In this document: piece after piece, positions 36,859 to 48,126 of the stretch
How the letters are laid out: each line of letters opens with the position of its first letter
Numbering within the stretch: the stretch's first letter is position 1
Source of the DNA: Gammaproteobacteria bacterium
GTDB lineage: Bacteria > Pseudomonadota > Gammaproteobacteria > Pseudomonadales > Pseudohongiellaceae
Direction of reading: 5' to 3'
Length of the DNA: 64,000 nucleotides
Assembly (NCBI GenBank): GCA_021773355.1
Contig: JAJFKE010000031.1
Span: 248,001 to 312,000 of the forward strand
Translations under genes and position numbers: made by a program
The notes under the pieces: generated by a model
What the model saw: the letters and a program-made list of their open reading frames with translations, nothing else
What the model was told of the DNA's origin: nothing
Databases searched by the model: none

Positions 36859-38001
36859 GTGAGCTACAAGATTCTATTGTTGTCAGCCTATGACGCCATC
36901 AGCTATAAGACCTGGCGTAATCGCTTGCTGAGCATGTTTCCGGAATTTGAATGGACGCAGCTGGTTCTTCCGCCACGTAATTTTAACTGGCGAATACGCG
37001 GAAATAGCCTGCAATGGGCTCTACAGGAAAGGGAAACCCTCAATCGGGATTATGATTTTCTCATCGCCACATCAATGGTGGACCTTTCCAGTCTACGCGG
37101 TTTTGTTCGCGCACTGGGACGCTTACCCAGCCTCGTCTATTTTCACGAGAATCAATTTGCGTATCCCTTGGGAAGTCAACAACGGCACAGCAATATTGAA
37201 CCACAACTGGTTCCATTGTATTCAGCCTACTGTGCCGATGCCATCGTCTTTAACAGCAATTACAATCGCGATAGCTTCTTGCAGGGAGCTGCGTCACTAC
37301 TGGAAAAACTGCCGGATCGGCTGTCCCCAGAACTAATGCAGAAGTTGAATTCCAGCGAAGTCATTCCGGTGCCACTGGCGCAAGCAAAAAACTCTTTCGT
37401 AGAACGGCGCTCGAAATCTATTTTAGATGTGGTTTGGAATCACCGCTGGGAGTACGACAAGGGACCAAAATTATTACTGCAGCTGCAACAACAAATCATG
37501 GAACAAAAACTTCCGATTAGATTGCATATTGTAGGACAGCAGTTCAGAGAAACACCCGTCGAATTCGAGAAAATAAGACAATTATCTGAGCAACATGCCA
37601 GCGCACTCAATTTCGATATCGGAGAATTTGGATTCGTTGAAAGTAGACAGAAGTATCTCGACCTACTGCAAAGCTGTGATGTGGTGCTGTCTACCGCCTT
37701 ACATGATTTTCAGGGTCTGGCGATTCAGGAAGCTTGCGCCCTGGGCTGCACGCCGTTGGCGCCGGACAGCCTGGCGTATCCAGAGTACCTGGAGGCGAAA
37801 TTTCTGTATCGTAGCGATCAAACCGAGGATGGCCTGTTAGCTTGTAATGAAATTATTTTCAAATTACAGCAGTGGTTAAAGTTAAAGAGTAAAAATCAAT
37901 TACTTCCACAAAATCGGCTTCAGCAGTTTTCAGCTCAAAACCTGAAACCCAAATATGAGGAAGTTTTCAGAGGCTTGTTAGAAAATCAGAACGAGACCTA
38001 A
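36859..38001 (+). CDS. GTDC1/QTMAN-like glycosyltransferase (DUF3524), possible tRNA-queuosine mannosyltransferase
   Basis: 380 residues from a GTG start. The N-terminal domain (about 1-170) has the DUF3524 pattern: ILLLSAYDAISYKTWRNRL, then WTQLVLPPRNFNWRIRGNSL, DFLIATSMVDLSSLRGF and VYFHENQFAYP. The C-terminal half (about 190-340) is a GT-B group 1 domain with WNHRWEYDKGPK, and VLSTALHDFQGLAIQEACALG in the nucleotide-sugar site. The human member GTDC1/QTMAN adds mannose to queuosine in tRNA-Asp. Bacterial homologues share the fold, but their substrate is not settled. tgt lies 6 kb away. It faces the MltD gene tail to tail with a 4-bp gap. Confidence 0.85.
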   Translation: MSYKILLLSAYDAISYKTWRNRLLSMFPEFEWTQLVLPPRNFNWRIRGNSLQWALQERETLNRDYDFLIATSMVDLSSLRGFVRALGRLPSLVYFHENQFAYPLGSQQRHSNIEPQLVPLYSAYCADAIVFNSNYNRDSFLQGAASLLEKLPDRLSPELMQKLNSSEVIPVPLAQAKNSFVERRSKSILDVVWNHRWEYDKGPKLLLQLQQQIMEQKLPIRLHIVGQQFRETPVEFEKIRQLSEQHASALNFDIGEFGFVESRQKYLDLLQSCDVVLSTALHDFQGLAIQEACALGCTPLAPDSLAYPEYLEAKFLYRSDQTEDGLLACNEIIFKLQQWLKLKSKNQLLPQNRLQQFSAQNLKPKYEEVFRGLLENQNET

Positions 38002-38005
38002 ATAA

Positions 38006-40258
38006 TTACTCTACACGTTCCAATAAGGGAAACACTATCTGCTGACCGATTTGAATACGGTTGAAATCCAATTCCGGGTTGTACTGCCGCAATAACCAGA
38101 TCGGCGTGGAATAGCGATTTCTGGCAATGGCACCGATATTGTCGTTGCGTTTTATTTGATACTGTTCAACGTTTTGAATTCTGTAATTACTGAAAAATTC
38201 CTGTTGCAAATTCGAATGAAACTCGCGCCGCTTTCGCTCGAACTCGGCAATGTTTATCTTGGAAAAGTCCAGACTGAGTCGTTTGCCCACGATCACTGGA
38301 TCCCGATAGGCCATATCGTTCAGCCTTCTAACATCCCATGCGCGGATGCCCAACCAATCGGCGAAATGACCGAGAGTTTCTGATGCTTGCACTTCAACCG
38401 TGTTATTACGGGCAACCGTATAATCTGAAGGGTCTGCAGATAGATTTTCCACCAGCTGTTCATTACTCTCACTGAGATCGAGCACCGGGTCCAGCGCTTC
38501 TGCCAGGCTTTCCTCGTCAGTAACTGGCGTATCCAGCTCCTGATTGTCAGGCAGTACTGCTGCCGGTGGCAACTGAGCGGCCACCTGCGCTACTTCCTCA
38601 GCGGGTTCTAGCCTATTCGCCTGACTTCTGGGTTGCTCGCGAGCTTGTTCAATCTCATCGGCGAACTGAATCTGTACCGGCGGCGTGGGTACCGAGCTAG
38701 CTTCAATCGCTGCAATCTGCACATTGTCGTCACCAAATCCAGGCAGTCTCAGCTGCTGCCCCGGGTATATACGATGGGGATCCTGTATGCCATTTACGCC
38801 TAATAGTGCTTGCTCAGTCAGTCCGTAACGAGCCGCTATCAGCGAAACCGTGTCTCCTCTGCGCACTGTGTAAGAACCATCTGTAGCTACGGCAGTTGCA
38901 AGCCGCGTAACACTACTGTTGTCTTGTGGTAATAGTAAGCGTTGGCCTATTTGTATTCTGTTTCGACTGGGCAACTGATTCAATGCTGCCAATCTAGCGA
39001 CGCTGGTATTAAATCGTCGGGCGATGACTGACAGACTATCGCCGCGTTCTACTACATAGGCGATATCGGGTGTTTGAACAGGAAATTTGAAATCGTCGGG
39101 GATCATGACCAGTAAATCACCAGCAGGGGCCACTTCTTCACGTACTTTAACTACGTAGCCCGCGGGTATTCTCTTATTTCCTTCCCATACAACTGGTCGC
39201 AATGCACGATTGTCGTCGCGCAGTTGCTCTAGACTGATGCCTACCGATCTGGCAAATACCTCTGCATCGATAAAGGCATCTGTTTCAACCTCTCGAAAGA
39301 CAGGAGCCGGGTTCAATCTCACGTCGCCAAAGTAACGTCTCGCATCATTCTCCACCTGCAGAACCGCCAGGAACTGCGCGTAAAAATTTCGCGATGCAAA
39401 ACCAAATGATCGTCCTCGGTAATTGGCAATAATCTTTTCGATATCGGTAGTGCCAGTATCCCGTACCGCTCTGGCTATACCGCCAGCTCCGTGATTGTAG
39501 GCAGTCAAGGCAAGAGGCCAGGTACCAAGTACGCTGTAATTGTACTCCAGCAAGCTCATTGCGGCGTTAGTGGCTGTATACGGGTCCATGCGCTCATCCA
39601 CTATATGATCGATACGCATAAAACGTTGTCCGGTAGCCCTGCCAAATTGCCACATACCAGCGGCCGAAGCGCTGGAAAAGGCACCGGGATTAAAGGAAGA
39701 TTCGACGTGGGGTAGAACCCCCAACTCTATAGGCAATTCCTTTACTCGCACAACGTTGTTTATGTGCTGCCTATATGCGCCAGATCGCTGCAAGCCACTC
39801 AGGAATCGATCGGACTGACCCAGCTGCCAGCGCACATTCGACGCTGCTGTGCGCAACGTTTGATTACTGACATCCGCGGGCCAAAGTGCCAGTATTTCTC
39901 GTTGCGAAATTGTAAGTTGATCGCGTTTGCCGCTGGCTAATACACGCAGATCTTCCTGAATTTGAGTTCTGCGAGATTCAATCTCGCCACGATTCAGACT
40001 TAGCTCGCTGTAGATAACATTGAGATGCTGCGAATCATGAAGGAAGCCACTGCGGGTATCGACTTCGGTATACACTCTTACCCAAAAATTTATAGCCGGT
40101 TCCAATTCTGGCGGTCGTGGAAACAATGCCGGGTCTTGCGCGGAAGAGTAAACAGGCCATACCAGCATGCTAATAAGCAAGCTCAGAGCAGGCGCTGAAC
40201 CTAACAAGGCCGAGATCACTTGTTTTCGCCGATTACTGTTTTGCCCTGGATAAATCAA
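38006..40258 (-). CDS. mltD: Membrane-bound lytic murein transglycosylase D with four LysM domains
   Basis: 750 residues from a TTG start with GAGG ten bases upstream; it gives a basic N-terminus and a signal segment ending near YSSAQD. The SLT domain (about 165-320) has catalytic Glu186 in VLPHVESSFNPGAFS, then SAAGMWQF and TAYNHGAGG. LysM modules follow at about 385-430, 440-485, 620-665 and 700-745; the third is weakly conserved. A Pro/Glu-rich linker (about 490-610) separates the second and third. It cleaves peptidoglycan glycan strands at the periplasmic face. E. coli MltD has two LysM domains, so this one is enlarged. No lipobox is evident. Confidence 0.9.
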   Translation of the reverse strand: MIYPGQNSNRRKQVISALLGSAPALSLLISMLVWPVYSSAQDPALFPRPPELEPAINFWVRVYTEVDTRSGFLHDSQHLNVIYSELSLNRGEIESRRTQIQEDLRVLASGKRDQLTISQREILALWPADVSNQTLRTAASNVRWQLGQSDRFLSGLQRSGAYRQHINNVVRVKELPIELGVLPHVESSFNPGAFSSASAAGMWQFGRATGQRFMRIDHIVDERMDPYTATNAAMSLLEYNYSVLGTWPLALTAYNHGAGGIARAVRDTGTTDIEKIIANYRGRSFGFASRNFYAQFLAVLQVENDARRYFGDVRLNPAPVFREVETDAFIDAEVFARSVGISLEQLRDDNRALRPVVWEGNKRIPAGYVVKVREEVAPAGDLLVMIPDDFKFPVQTPDIAYVVERGDSLSVIARRFNTSVARLAALNQLPSRNRIQIGQRLLLPQDNSSVTRLATAVATDGSYTVRRGDTVSLIAARYGLTEQALLGVNGIQDPHRIYPGQQLRLPGFGDDNVQIAAIEASSVPTPPVQIQFADEIEQAREQPRSQANRLEPAEEVAQVAAQLPPAAVLPDNQELDTPVTDEESLAEALDPVLDLSESNEQLVENLSADPSDYTVARNNTVEVQASETLGHFADWLGIRAWDVRRLNDMAYRDPVIVGKRLSLDFSKINIAEFERKRREFHSNLQQEFFSNYRIQNVEQYQIKRNDNIGAIARNRYSTPIWLLRQYNPELDFNRIQIGQQIVFPLLERVE

Positions 40259-40445
40259 TCTGTGCCAGCCTCATTGAACAATCAATCATGACGGGCTAGA
40301 ACATAGCAATAATGAGGTTCATCGCCAAGTCCTAATTGATTCTGTGTATAACAGCAGTAGCAGGTCTGGGACTTGGAAAAATCTCCAGCCGAAGCCAAAA
40401 GGAAGCAAAACGGAAGACTGGGAGTAGTGGTATCACGGGGTATTA

Positions 40446-41396
40446 CTAGGGAATGTTGTCGAGCTCGGCACCTTCCTTCACGGGCAGCATCAAGTCTTCG
40501 CGTGTGACATTCATATACAGGATTACATTCGAGGCTATGAATATCGAAGAATAGGTACCGATAACCACACCAATTATCAAGGCGACGGCGAAGCCCTGGG
40601 TTGACTCCCCTCCTATAAACAGAATCGAGAACAGCACCAGTAAGGTGGTTAGAGAGGTAATTATAGTTCGGGATAGAGTCTGATTTAGAGAGACGTTTAC
40701 CATTTCCAGCGGTGAGCCCTTGCGCATGCGCCTGAAATTTTCTCGAATGCGGTCGGAGACCACTATCGTGTCGTTCAGCGAATAACCAATGATGGCCAAT
40801 AGCGCGGCCAGCGTGTTCAAGTTAAATTCGATTCTAAATATTGAAAAAATACCCAGAGTGATAATCAAATCGTGAGCTAGCGCTACCACTGCGCCAACCG
40901 AAAACTTAAATTGAAATCTCATGGAAATGTAAACCATGATAATGCCCAGAGCCACCAGCATTCCTATGCCGCCGGACTCTACCAACTCCGCGCCTACTTT
41001 GGCGCTGACATAATCAGAGCCAAGCAAGGTAATTTCACTACCGCTACTTGCCTGAAGCAATGCCGTAATCGTTTCTCCAACTACTACAGCTTGTGCCGCC
41101 TGATCCCCCACGGCGATACTTTCATCCACCGGCAACAAAACTCTAATTTCTCGGTCAGAACCGAAGGTGACTACCACAGCGTCTTCATAGCCATTATCCC
41201 GTAGCGTTTGATTTACTTCGTCGATGACGACAGCATCTGAATAATTTAAACGAACAGAAGTTCCCGAGGTAAAATCCAGGCCAAATTCCAAAGAATTTAC
41301 CGCCAGTGAAATTATAGAGGCCAACACTAATGTTGCGGAAATGAATCCCGCAATTTTGCGCACACCCATAAAATCGATTTGTTTTTCAAATAACAT
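40446..41396 (-). CDS. secF: Protein translocase subunit SecF
   Basis: 316 residues, standard SecF length. It has six membrane helices, the start DFMGVRKIAGFISATLVL, the SecF motif GLDFTSGTSVRL and the conserved TM4 region GYSLNDTIVVSDRIRENFR. SecF pairs with SecD to pull exported proteins across the inner membrane with the proton motive force and to release them in the periplasm. It begins 26 bp after secD and closes the yajC-secD-secF block. Confidence 0.97.
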   Translation of the reverse strand: MLFEKQIDFMGVRKIAGFISATLVLASIISLAVNSLEFGLDFTSGTSVRLNYSDAVVIDEVNQTLRDNGYEDAVVVTFGSDREIRVLLPVDESIAVGDQAAQAVVVGETITALLQASSGSEITLLGSDYVSAKVGAELVESGGIGMLVALGIIMVYISMRFQFKFSVGAVVALAHDLIITLGIFSIFRIEFNLNTLAALLAIIGYSLNDTIVVSDRIRENFRRMRKGSPLEMVNVSLNQTLSRTIITSLTTLLVLFSILFIGGESTQGFAVALIIGVVIGTYSSIFIASNVILYMNVTREDLMLPVKEGAELDNIP

Positions 41397-41422
41397 ATAT
41401 TTCTAGATTCCCAGTGACAGAA

Positions 41423-43297
41423 TTAGGCTTCTGTCTTAGCTGTTTTCCTATATGAACCTATGGACAGAGCTTTTACGGACTTTCCACCGTAGATAAAATT
41501 GACGATTGCCCTGGTACCGACGATGGCAGTAAACATTGAGGTCATAATTCCGATCATCAGGGTAATAGCAAAACCTCGCACCGGACCTGTGCCGATGGTG
41601 TACAGCACAGCCGCCACCAGAAAAGTGGTGAGATTGGCATCGAGAATGGTACTGAAAGCCCTATTGTAACCGGCGTCAATCGCCTGTTGAGGAAGCGCTC
41701 CGTTCCCCAATTCTTCGCGAATACGCGTAAAAATTAATACGTTTGCATCTACCGCCATACCCACCGTCAGCACGATACCTACAATGCCGGGCAAGGTTAG
41801 AGTCGCGGGAATAATTGAAGACATGACGGCCACTATCATCAGAATGTTCATGATCAGCGCGGCGTTCGCTGCCAAACCGAATACCCGGTAATACAGAAAC
41901 ATGAAAACCACCACCAGAGCGGCAGCTACCTGCACACCCAATAGGCCCTGATCGAGATTTTCCTGACCCATTGATGGCCCGATGACAGATTGCTCCACAA
42001 TCGTCATAGGTGCAGCCAATGAGCCAGAACGGATTAGTGGTGCGAGGTCGCTCGCCTCTCGCGGGGTTAAACCGGTTATGACAAATTGCCGACCCAGAGC
42101 TTGTATAATCCTGGCATGTGATATCAGCTCTTTATCTTCGTAAAATTCAATTTCCTCGACTTCCTCACCAAGTTCGTTAACGCTTATGACGTTGCGAGAC
42201 TTGGTTTCAATCAAAAGAACACTCATGTTGCGGTTTACATTGTCCCGGGTAGCTCGATTCATTTGATTGCCACCTTGGGCATCGAGACTTAATTGAACCT
42301 GGGGCTGGCTATTCTGATCAAGAGAGTAAACTGCATTGCTGACACGATCGCCCTGCATAATTACATCGTTGTCGACATTGCGTGGGATGCCATCGTATAT
42401 ATAGGTCTCATAAGATAGGCTGGGGGCACCTATTTCTGCTTCCAAATGAAATTCGAGGGTGGCGATACGCTGCAGGATTCGAATAGCCTGTGCAGGATCC
42501 TGCATGCCGGGTAATTCCACTACGATTCTATCAGAACCCTGTTGCTGAACAGTGGGCTCCGACACACCCAGGCTATCAACACGATTTAATAGAGTTGTGC
42601 GATTTGCCTGCAGTGTGTCGTTCTGTATCTGCAATGCTGTGGCTGGCGTCATTCGCATATCGAGAATGAAAACTCCCTCTGCCTCTCGAGTCTGAAATTG
42701 CAGCTCAGGGAAATTATCTACAAGTTCAGACCTGGCTTGACTGCGGTCATCGGTGTTGGCAAAGCGTACTTCAAGATGAGAATTTGAGATTAAATTTAGA
42801 CCACGGCTTCGAATTCTTTGTTCTCTGAGTATGGTCCTGACATTGCTTAAATTGTCTTCCATGCGCCGCGTGAGCGCCGCGTCCATATCGACTTCCATGA
42901 GGAAATGAACACCACCCTGAAGATCCAGACCCAGGTTCATTTTCCCCGCGCCTATGGCTTGCATCCAGGCCGGAGTAGTGGGGGCTAGATTGAGAGCGAC
43001 AACGTAATCATCACCGAGGGCATCTTCAATGGCTGTCTTTGCACGCAACTGATCATCTAGTGTATTAAATCGTACGCGCATACTCTCTGCATCAATTTCC
43101 TCGCCGAAGAAATCAACTTCAGCCGCTTCAAGAGCCGTGGTAATAATTGGCAATTCGCCTGTGCTCAGCTCATCGAGCTCATGAGATATCTGCAGAGCGG
43201 GATCATCTGGATAAAGATTTGGCAGGGAGTACAGCAGACCTAACAGGACTACGATCAGAATGAGAATATTTTTCCAGGCCGGGTATTTGTTCAACAT
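41423..43297 (-). CDS. secD: Protein translocase subunit SecD
   Basis: 624 residues, the usual gammaproteobacterial length. One N-terminal helix is followed by the periplasmic P1 domain with LGLDLQGGVHFLMEVD, the second periplasmic region (VELPGMQDPAQAIRIL), and five C-terminal helices including GMAVDANVLIFTRIREEL, where the Asp and Arg take part in proton transfer. It forms the SecDF complex with the product of the next gene. The start ATG 43297 lies 62 bp after yajC. Confidence 0.97.
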   Translation of the reverse strand: MLNKYPAWKNILILIVVLLGLLYSLPNLYPDDPALQISHELDELSTGELPIITTALEAAEVDFFGEEIDAESMRVRFNTLDDQLRAKTAIEDALGDDYVVALNLAPTTPAWMQAIGAGKMNLGLDLQGGVHFLMEVDMDAALTRRMEDNLSNVRTILREQRIRSRGLNLISNSHLEVRFANTDDRSQARSELVDNFPELQFQTREAEGVFILDMRMTPATALQIQNDTLQANRTTLLNRVDSLGVSEPTVQQQGSDRIVVELPGMQDPAQAIRILQRIATLEFHLEAEIGAPSLSYETYIYDGIPRNVDNDVIMQGDRVSNAVYSLDQNSQPQVQLSLDAQGGNQMNRATRDNVNRNMSVLLIETKSRNVISVNELGEEVEEIEFYEDKELISHARIIQALGRQFVITGLTPREASDLAPLIRSGSLAAPMTIVEQSVIGPSMGQENLDQGLLGVQVAAALVVVFMFLYYRVFGLAANAALIMNILMIVAVMSSIIPATLTLPGIVGIVLTVGMAVDANVLIFTRIREELGNGALPQQAIDAGYNRAFSTILDANLTTFLVAAVLYTIGTGPVRGFAITLMIGIMTSMFTAIVGTRAIVNFIYGGKSVKALSIGSYRKTAKTEA

Positions 43298-43359
43298 AAG
43301 ATTATTTACCAGCTATTTCATTTTTTTCAGTAACTCTTGCGAGCATGGACTGACAAAAC

Positions 43360-43683
43360 CTAGATCTGATTTATGGTTCCCTTAGGCAGGACAGCGGCGA
43401 CAGATGATTTCTGCAGTTTCAGTTCAACCTTCTCTGCAACCTCTACGGCAATATAGTCATCGTTAACTTTGGTGACTTTCCCCATAAGGCCGCCGGAGGT
43501 CATTACCTCGTCTCCCTTGGAGATGCTACTGATCAGGTTTTTATGTTCTTTGGCTCGTTTGGACTGAGGACGCCAGAGTATTAAATAGAACAGCACAAAC
43601 ATGCCGCCAAATAGAATCAGGTTGTAAGTCATTGACGTTTGCCCGGCTTCTTGTGCGTAGGCTGTTGGAAATAGTAAGTTCAT
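43360..43683 (-). CDS. yajC: Sec translocon accessory protein YajC
   Basis: 107 residues: a short N-terminus, one membrane helix (NLILFGGMFVLFYLILW), the family motif RPQSKRAKEHKNL, then a cytoplasmic beta domain with KGDEVMTSGGLMGKV. It binds the SecDF-YidC complex. It opens the yajC-secD-secF block, 218 bp after tgt on the same strand. Confidence 0.96.
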   Translation of the reverse strand: MNLLFPTAYAQEAGQTSMTYNLILFGGMFVLFYLILWRPQSKRAKEHKNLISSISKGDEVMTSGGLMGKVTKVNDDYIAVEVAEKVELKLQKSSVAAVLPKGTINQI

Positions 43684-43901
43684 GAAAAATACTCTCAGAG
43701 AAGTTTGAGTCGCGCAAATTGGGCAGAAAAGTCGGGAATTGTACCCTGCTTCGATGCGCTTCTATATCGATTATTGAATTCGCCGCAATGAAGGATTGAT
43801 TATTTTATAAAAACCAACAATATCCGTATTTTCAAGCCGCATATCCGATTCCACTGTTAGTTGGGATTATTGCTGTAGTTTCAAGTGCCTAGGGTCAATA
43901 T

Positions 43902-45035
<1,134 letters not shown>

Positions 45036-45049
45036 TCATCCGCTGTAAA

Positions 45050-46636
45050 TTAGTGCTCTCGTGTAGCCCGAAACTCCACCTCAGGCCAGCGCTCTTCCAT
45101 CAGATTGAGGTTTACCCGTGTGGGGGCAAGATAAGTAAGATAGCCACCGCCATCGATGGCCAAATGTTCATGAGCCTTCTTACGAAATTCTTCTAGCTTG
45201 GTTTTATTATCTGAACCTACCCATCTAGCTACATGCACGGTAACCGGTTCATAGCTGCAGTCCACTTTATATTCATCTTGCAAACGAAAGGCCACCACTT
45301 CAAACTGTAATATCCCCACGGCGCCCACGATCAAATCGTTATTTCTCAGTGGCATGAAAACCTGAGTGGAGCCTTCTTCAGATAATTGCGTTAGCCCTTT
45401 TTGCAACTGTTTCAACTTCAACGGGTCTTGCAATCGAATGCGCCTGAACAACTCTGGGGCAAAATGGGGAATGCCACGGAACTTCAGTTCCTCACCTGTG
45501 GTAAAAGTATCACCAATCTGAATAGTGCCATGATTATGCAAGCCTATAATATCTCCGGACACGGCGGATTCAGCTTGTTCCCGATCGCCGGCGAGGAAGG
45601 TAACTGCATCGGCCACTTTCACGTCTTTGCCAATGCGGGTGTGACGCATCTTCATTCCTTTTGTGTACTCTCCGGAGCATATTCTCATGAAGGCAATACG
45701 GTCACGATGTTTAGGGTCCATATTGGCCTGAATCTTAAATATGAATCCGCTGAAATCTTTTTCACGCGCTTCAACTACCCTGCTTTCTGTTTCTCTGCTC
45801 TTTGGTGGCGGAGCCCACTCTACAAAGTCTTCCAACATTTCCTTCACACCAAAATTCCCCAACGCGGTGCCAAAATAGACAGGGGTTAATTCGCCTTTTA
45901 AATACGCTTCTTGGTCAAACTTGTGGCTGGCTCCGCGCACCAACTCTATCTCGTCTCTATAATCTTGTGCGTAACTACCCAAAAGGTCGCTGGTCTGCTG
46001 ACTATCCAAACCATCTATACTGACTTCATCGGGAATTTGATTACCCTGACCTTGTTGATAGACATGAATTTTATCTTCATACAGCTTGTAAACACCTTTG
46101 AATTCCTTTCCCATGCCCAGCGGCCAATTGATTGGGGCACACTTGATTCTCAAAACAGTTTCTATTTCATCGAGAATATCGATGGGGTCGCGAATATCTC
46201 TGTCTAATTTATTCACAAAGGTAAAAATAGGCGTATCACGTAGACGGCAAACATCCATCAATTTGATGGTTCTTTCCTCCACACCTTTGCCGCCATCGAC
46301 AACCATGAGGGCAGAGTCAACTGCTGTCAGCACCCTATAAGTGTCTTCGGAAAAATCTTCGTGGCCAGGCGTATCCAAGAGATTCACGATTCGTCCTTTA
46401 TAGGGAAACTGCATCACCGACGAAGTCACCGAGATACCCCGTTGTTGCTCCATAGTCATCCAGTCCGAAGTGGCATGGCGGTCGGATTTCTTGCCCTTCA
46501 CCGATCCTGCAATTTGAATCAGATTTCCGAACAGCAACAACTTCTCCGTGATAGTCGTCTTGCCCGCATCTGGATGCGAAATAATAGCCATAACGCGGCG
46601 GCGCCCTATTTCGTCGTTAAGTGAATCTATACCCAT
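45050..46636 (-). CDS. prfC: Peptide chain release factor 3
   Basis: 528 residues from ATG 46636; a TTG at 46666 would add ten residues that the E. coli protein (529 residues) lacks. G1 is SHPDAGKTT, the switch II motif [14 protein letters not shown] and G4 NKLDRD. Domain II and the C-terminal [16 protein letters not shown] are as in RF3. RF3 is a GTPase that removes RF1/RF2 from the ribosome after termination and helps quality control. It is 29 bp upstream of tgt, so the two may be cotranscribed. Confidence 0.95.
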   Translation of the reverse strand: MGIDSLNDEIGRRRVMAIISHPDAGKTTITEKLLLFGNLIQIAGSVKGKKSDRHATSDWMTMEQQRGISVTSSVMQFPYKGRIVNLLDTPGHEDFSEDTYRVLTAVDSALMVVDGGKGVEERTIKLMDVCRLRDTPIFTFVNKLDRDIRDPIDILDEIETVLRIKCAPINWPLGMGKEFKGVYKLYEDKIHVYQQGQGNQIPDEVSIDGLDSQQTSDLLGSYAQDYRDEIELVRGASHKFDQEAYLKGELTPVYFGTALGNFGVKEMLEDFVEWAPPPKSRETESRVVEAREKDFSGFIFKIQANMDPKHRDRIAFMRICSGEYTKGMKMRHTRIGKDVKVADAVTFLAGDREQAESAVSGDIIGLHNHGTIQIGDTFTTGEELKFRGIPHFAPELFRRIRLQDPLKLKQLQKGLTQLSEEGSTQVFMPLRNNDLIVGAVGILQFEVVAFRLQDEYKVDCSYEPVTVHVARWVGSDNKTKLEEFRKKAHEHLAIDGGGYLTYLAPTRVNLNLMEERWPEVEFRATREH

Positions 46637-46833
46637 GCTGGTGATTGCCGTATTGAGACCGCGCAAGAAGGACTTCGCCCTACTCTGCGGCTGATTGCAG
46701 AAACATTGAGTGACTTGTGAAAACCGGCGCGATTATAGCAGTAGCAGACAATGGTAGGGAAACCATGGCCTGGGAAACTGCTGCCGACAGTCCAGCACGA
46801 AGCTGCAGCCTAGTAAAACCAAGAAGATTTAGT

Positions 46834-46872
46834 CTAGGGCCCCTAGGGCAAAGCAGTCGATTACTCTACAAT
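46834..46872 (+). promoter_or_regulatory. Palindrome and possible promoter of the acyl-CoA dehydrogenase gene
   Basis: CTAGGG (46834-46839) and CCCTAG (46841-46846) form a perfect inverted repeat with a 1-bp centre. TACAAT at 46867-46872 fits a -10 box, and the palindrome overlaps the place of its -35 box, as a repressor operator would. The -35 hexamer is poor. The role is inferred from position only. Confidence 0.35.
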
Positions 46873-46917
46873 ACGCAGTAGATACTCAGATAAAAATAGA
46901 TAAACGGAATAACAGAT

Positions 46918-48081
46918 ATGGATTTCACCCTATCCGACGAGCAGCTAGCCTTGCAGCAATCAGTGCGAAAGTTTGCGCAGCAGGAATTACCTGACATTGC
47001 TCGACAAATCGAAGAGAGTGACGAACCTGCAAGTATTGAGCTACGCCGGCGATTCGGTGAATTAGGCTATTTGGGGGTGAATCTCGATGAGCAATATGGC
47101 GGAGCCGGCATGAGTCATCTGGATGCCGTCATTGTACTGGAGGAAATCGCCAAGATTTCTATTGCCGTGGCTTTCCCTGTTTTTGAATCTTGCTTTGGCC
47201 CCTCACTGGCAATCGCTCATTTCGGTAGCGATGAAATGCGCAGCAGAATCCTACCAAGAGTCTGCGCAGGCGAGATTGTGGTTGCCGTGTCCATGTCAGA
47301 ACCGAACGCGGGTTCTGCCCTGACCGATCTAAGCACGCAGGCAAGAGTAGAATCCAATCGTGTGGTACTGAATGGCAGCAAACGTTGGTGCTCAGGAGCT
47401 GGTCATTCGGAAGCCTATATCGTGTATTGTCGTATGGATGATATTCCGGGCGCCAAAGGCATTGGAGCCGTTCTGGTTGATAAAGACAGCGCTGGTTTTA
47501 GTTTTGGAAAACGCGATCACCATATGGGCTTTCGAGGCGTAGCTAGCGCCGATATGTATTTCGATAACGTGGAAGTACCTCTACAGAATGTCCTGGTTGC
47601 GGCCGGTGGCTTTGGCAAACTCATGGACGCTTTTGACCTGGAGCGATGTGGCAACACAACCATGTCCTTAGCCGTGGCGCAATCGGCATTCGACTATGTA
47701 TTGGAGTACTGCCAAGTGCGGCAACAGTTCGGCAAATCTCTGATTGATTTCCAGGCTGTTCAACTACAGATTGCCGAGATGAAAATGAAATTAGAGGCAT
47801 CGAGACTATTGCTCTATCGCGCGGTGGTAAATGCAGAGAAAGGTCTTCCATCAATAGCCGAAAGCTCAGTAGCCAAATGTTTCGCCAACGAGGCTGCCAG
47901 AGAGGTAACTGGCAAGGCAATGCAATTGATGGGAGGCTACGGTTATTCGAAGGAGTTCCCTCTGGAACAGAAATTAAGAGACGCTTGGGGTTGGGGCATT
48001 GCCGGTGGCGCCATAGATATCCAAAAGGTCAATATTGCGGCCTCACTGGTGGGCAGGCGATTTAATCAACGCGCCAAATAG
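46918..48081 (+). CDS. Acyl-CoA dehydrogenase
   Basis: 387 residues, normal length. The N-terminal helix domain starts DFTLSDEQLALQQSVRKFA, the middle beta domain has AVSMSEPNAGSALTDL, and the C-terminal domain QLMGGYGYSKEFPLEQKLRD. The glutamate found in MCAD-type enzymes in the loop IYEGT is missing: here the loop reads IAGGA (361-365). A glutamate lies instead at 242 in FDLERCG, the position used by isovaleryl-CoA and long-chain acyl-CoA dehydrogenases. FAD-dependent alpha,beta-desaturation of an acyl-CoA is expected. The gene stands alone. Confidence 0.92.
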   Translation: MDFTLSDEQLALQQSVRKFAQQELPDIARQIEESDEPASIELRRRFGELGYLGVNLDEQYGGAGMSHLDAVIVLEEIAKISIAVAFPVFESCFGPSLAIAHFGSDEMRSRILPRVCAGEIVVAVSMSEPNAGSALTDLSTQARVESNRVVLNGSKRWCSGAGHSEAYIVYCRMDDIPGAKGIGAVLVDKDSAGFSFGKRDHHMGFRGVASADMYFDNVEVPLQNVLVAAGGFGKLMDAFDLERCGNTTMSLAVAQSAFDYVLEYCQVRQQFGKSLIDFQAVQLQIAEMKMKLEASRLLLYRAVVNAEKGLPSIAESSVAKCFANEAAREVTGKAMQLMGGYGYSKEFPLEQKLRDAWGWGIAGGAIDIQKVNIAASLVGRRFNQRAK

Positions 48082-48126
48082 TAGTCATACGATGTAATGT
48101 GCTTTTAATTAAAGACGGTGTAACCG

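Noticed and set aside
40343-40351. Single TTATACACA DnaA box
   Set aside because: About two such matches are expected by chance in 64 kb on both strands, and no second box is near.
46637-46666. Longer prfC start at TTG 46666
   Set aside because: The ATG at 46636 gives the length and N-terminal layout of E. coli RF3; the extra ten residues have no counterpart.
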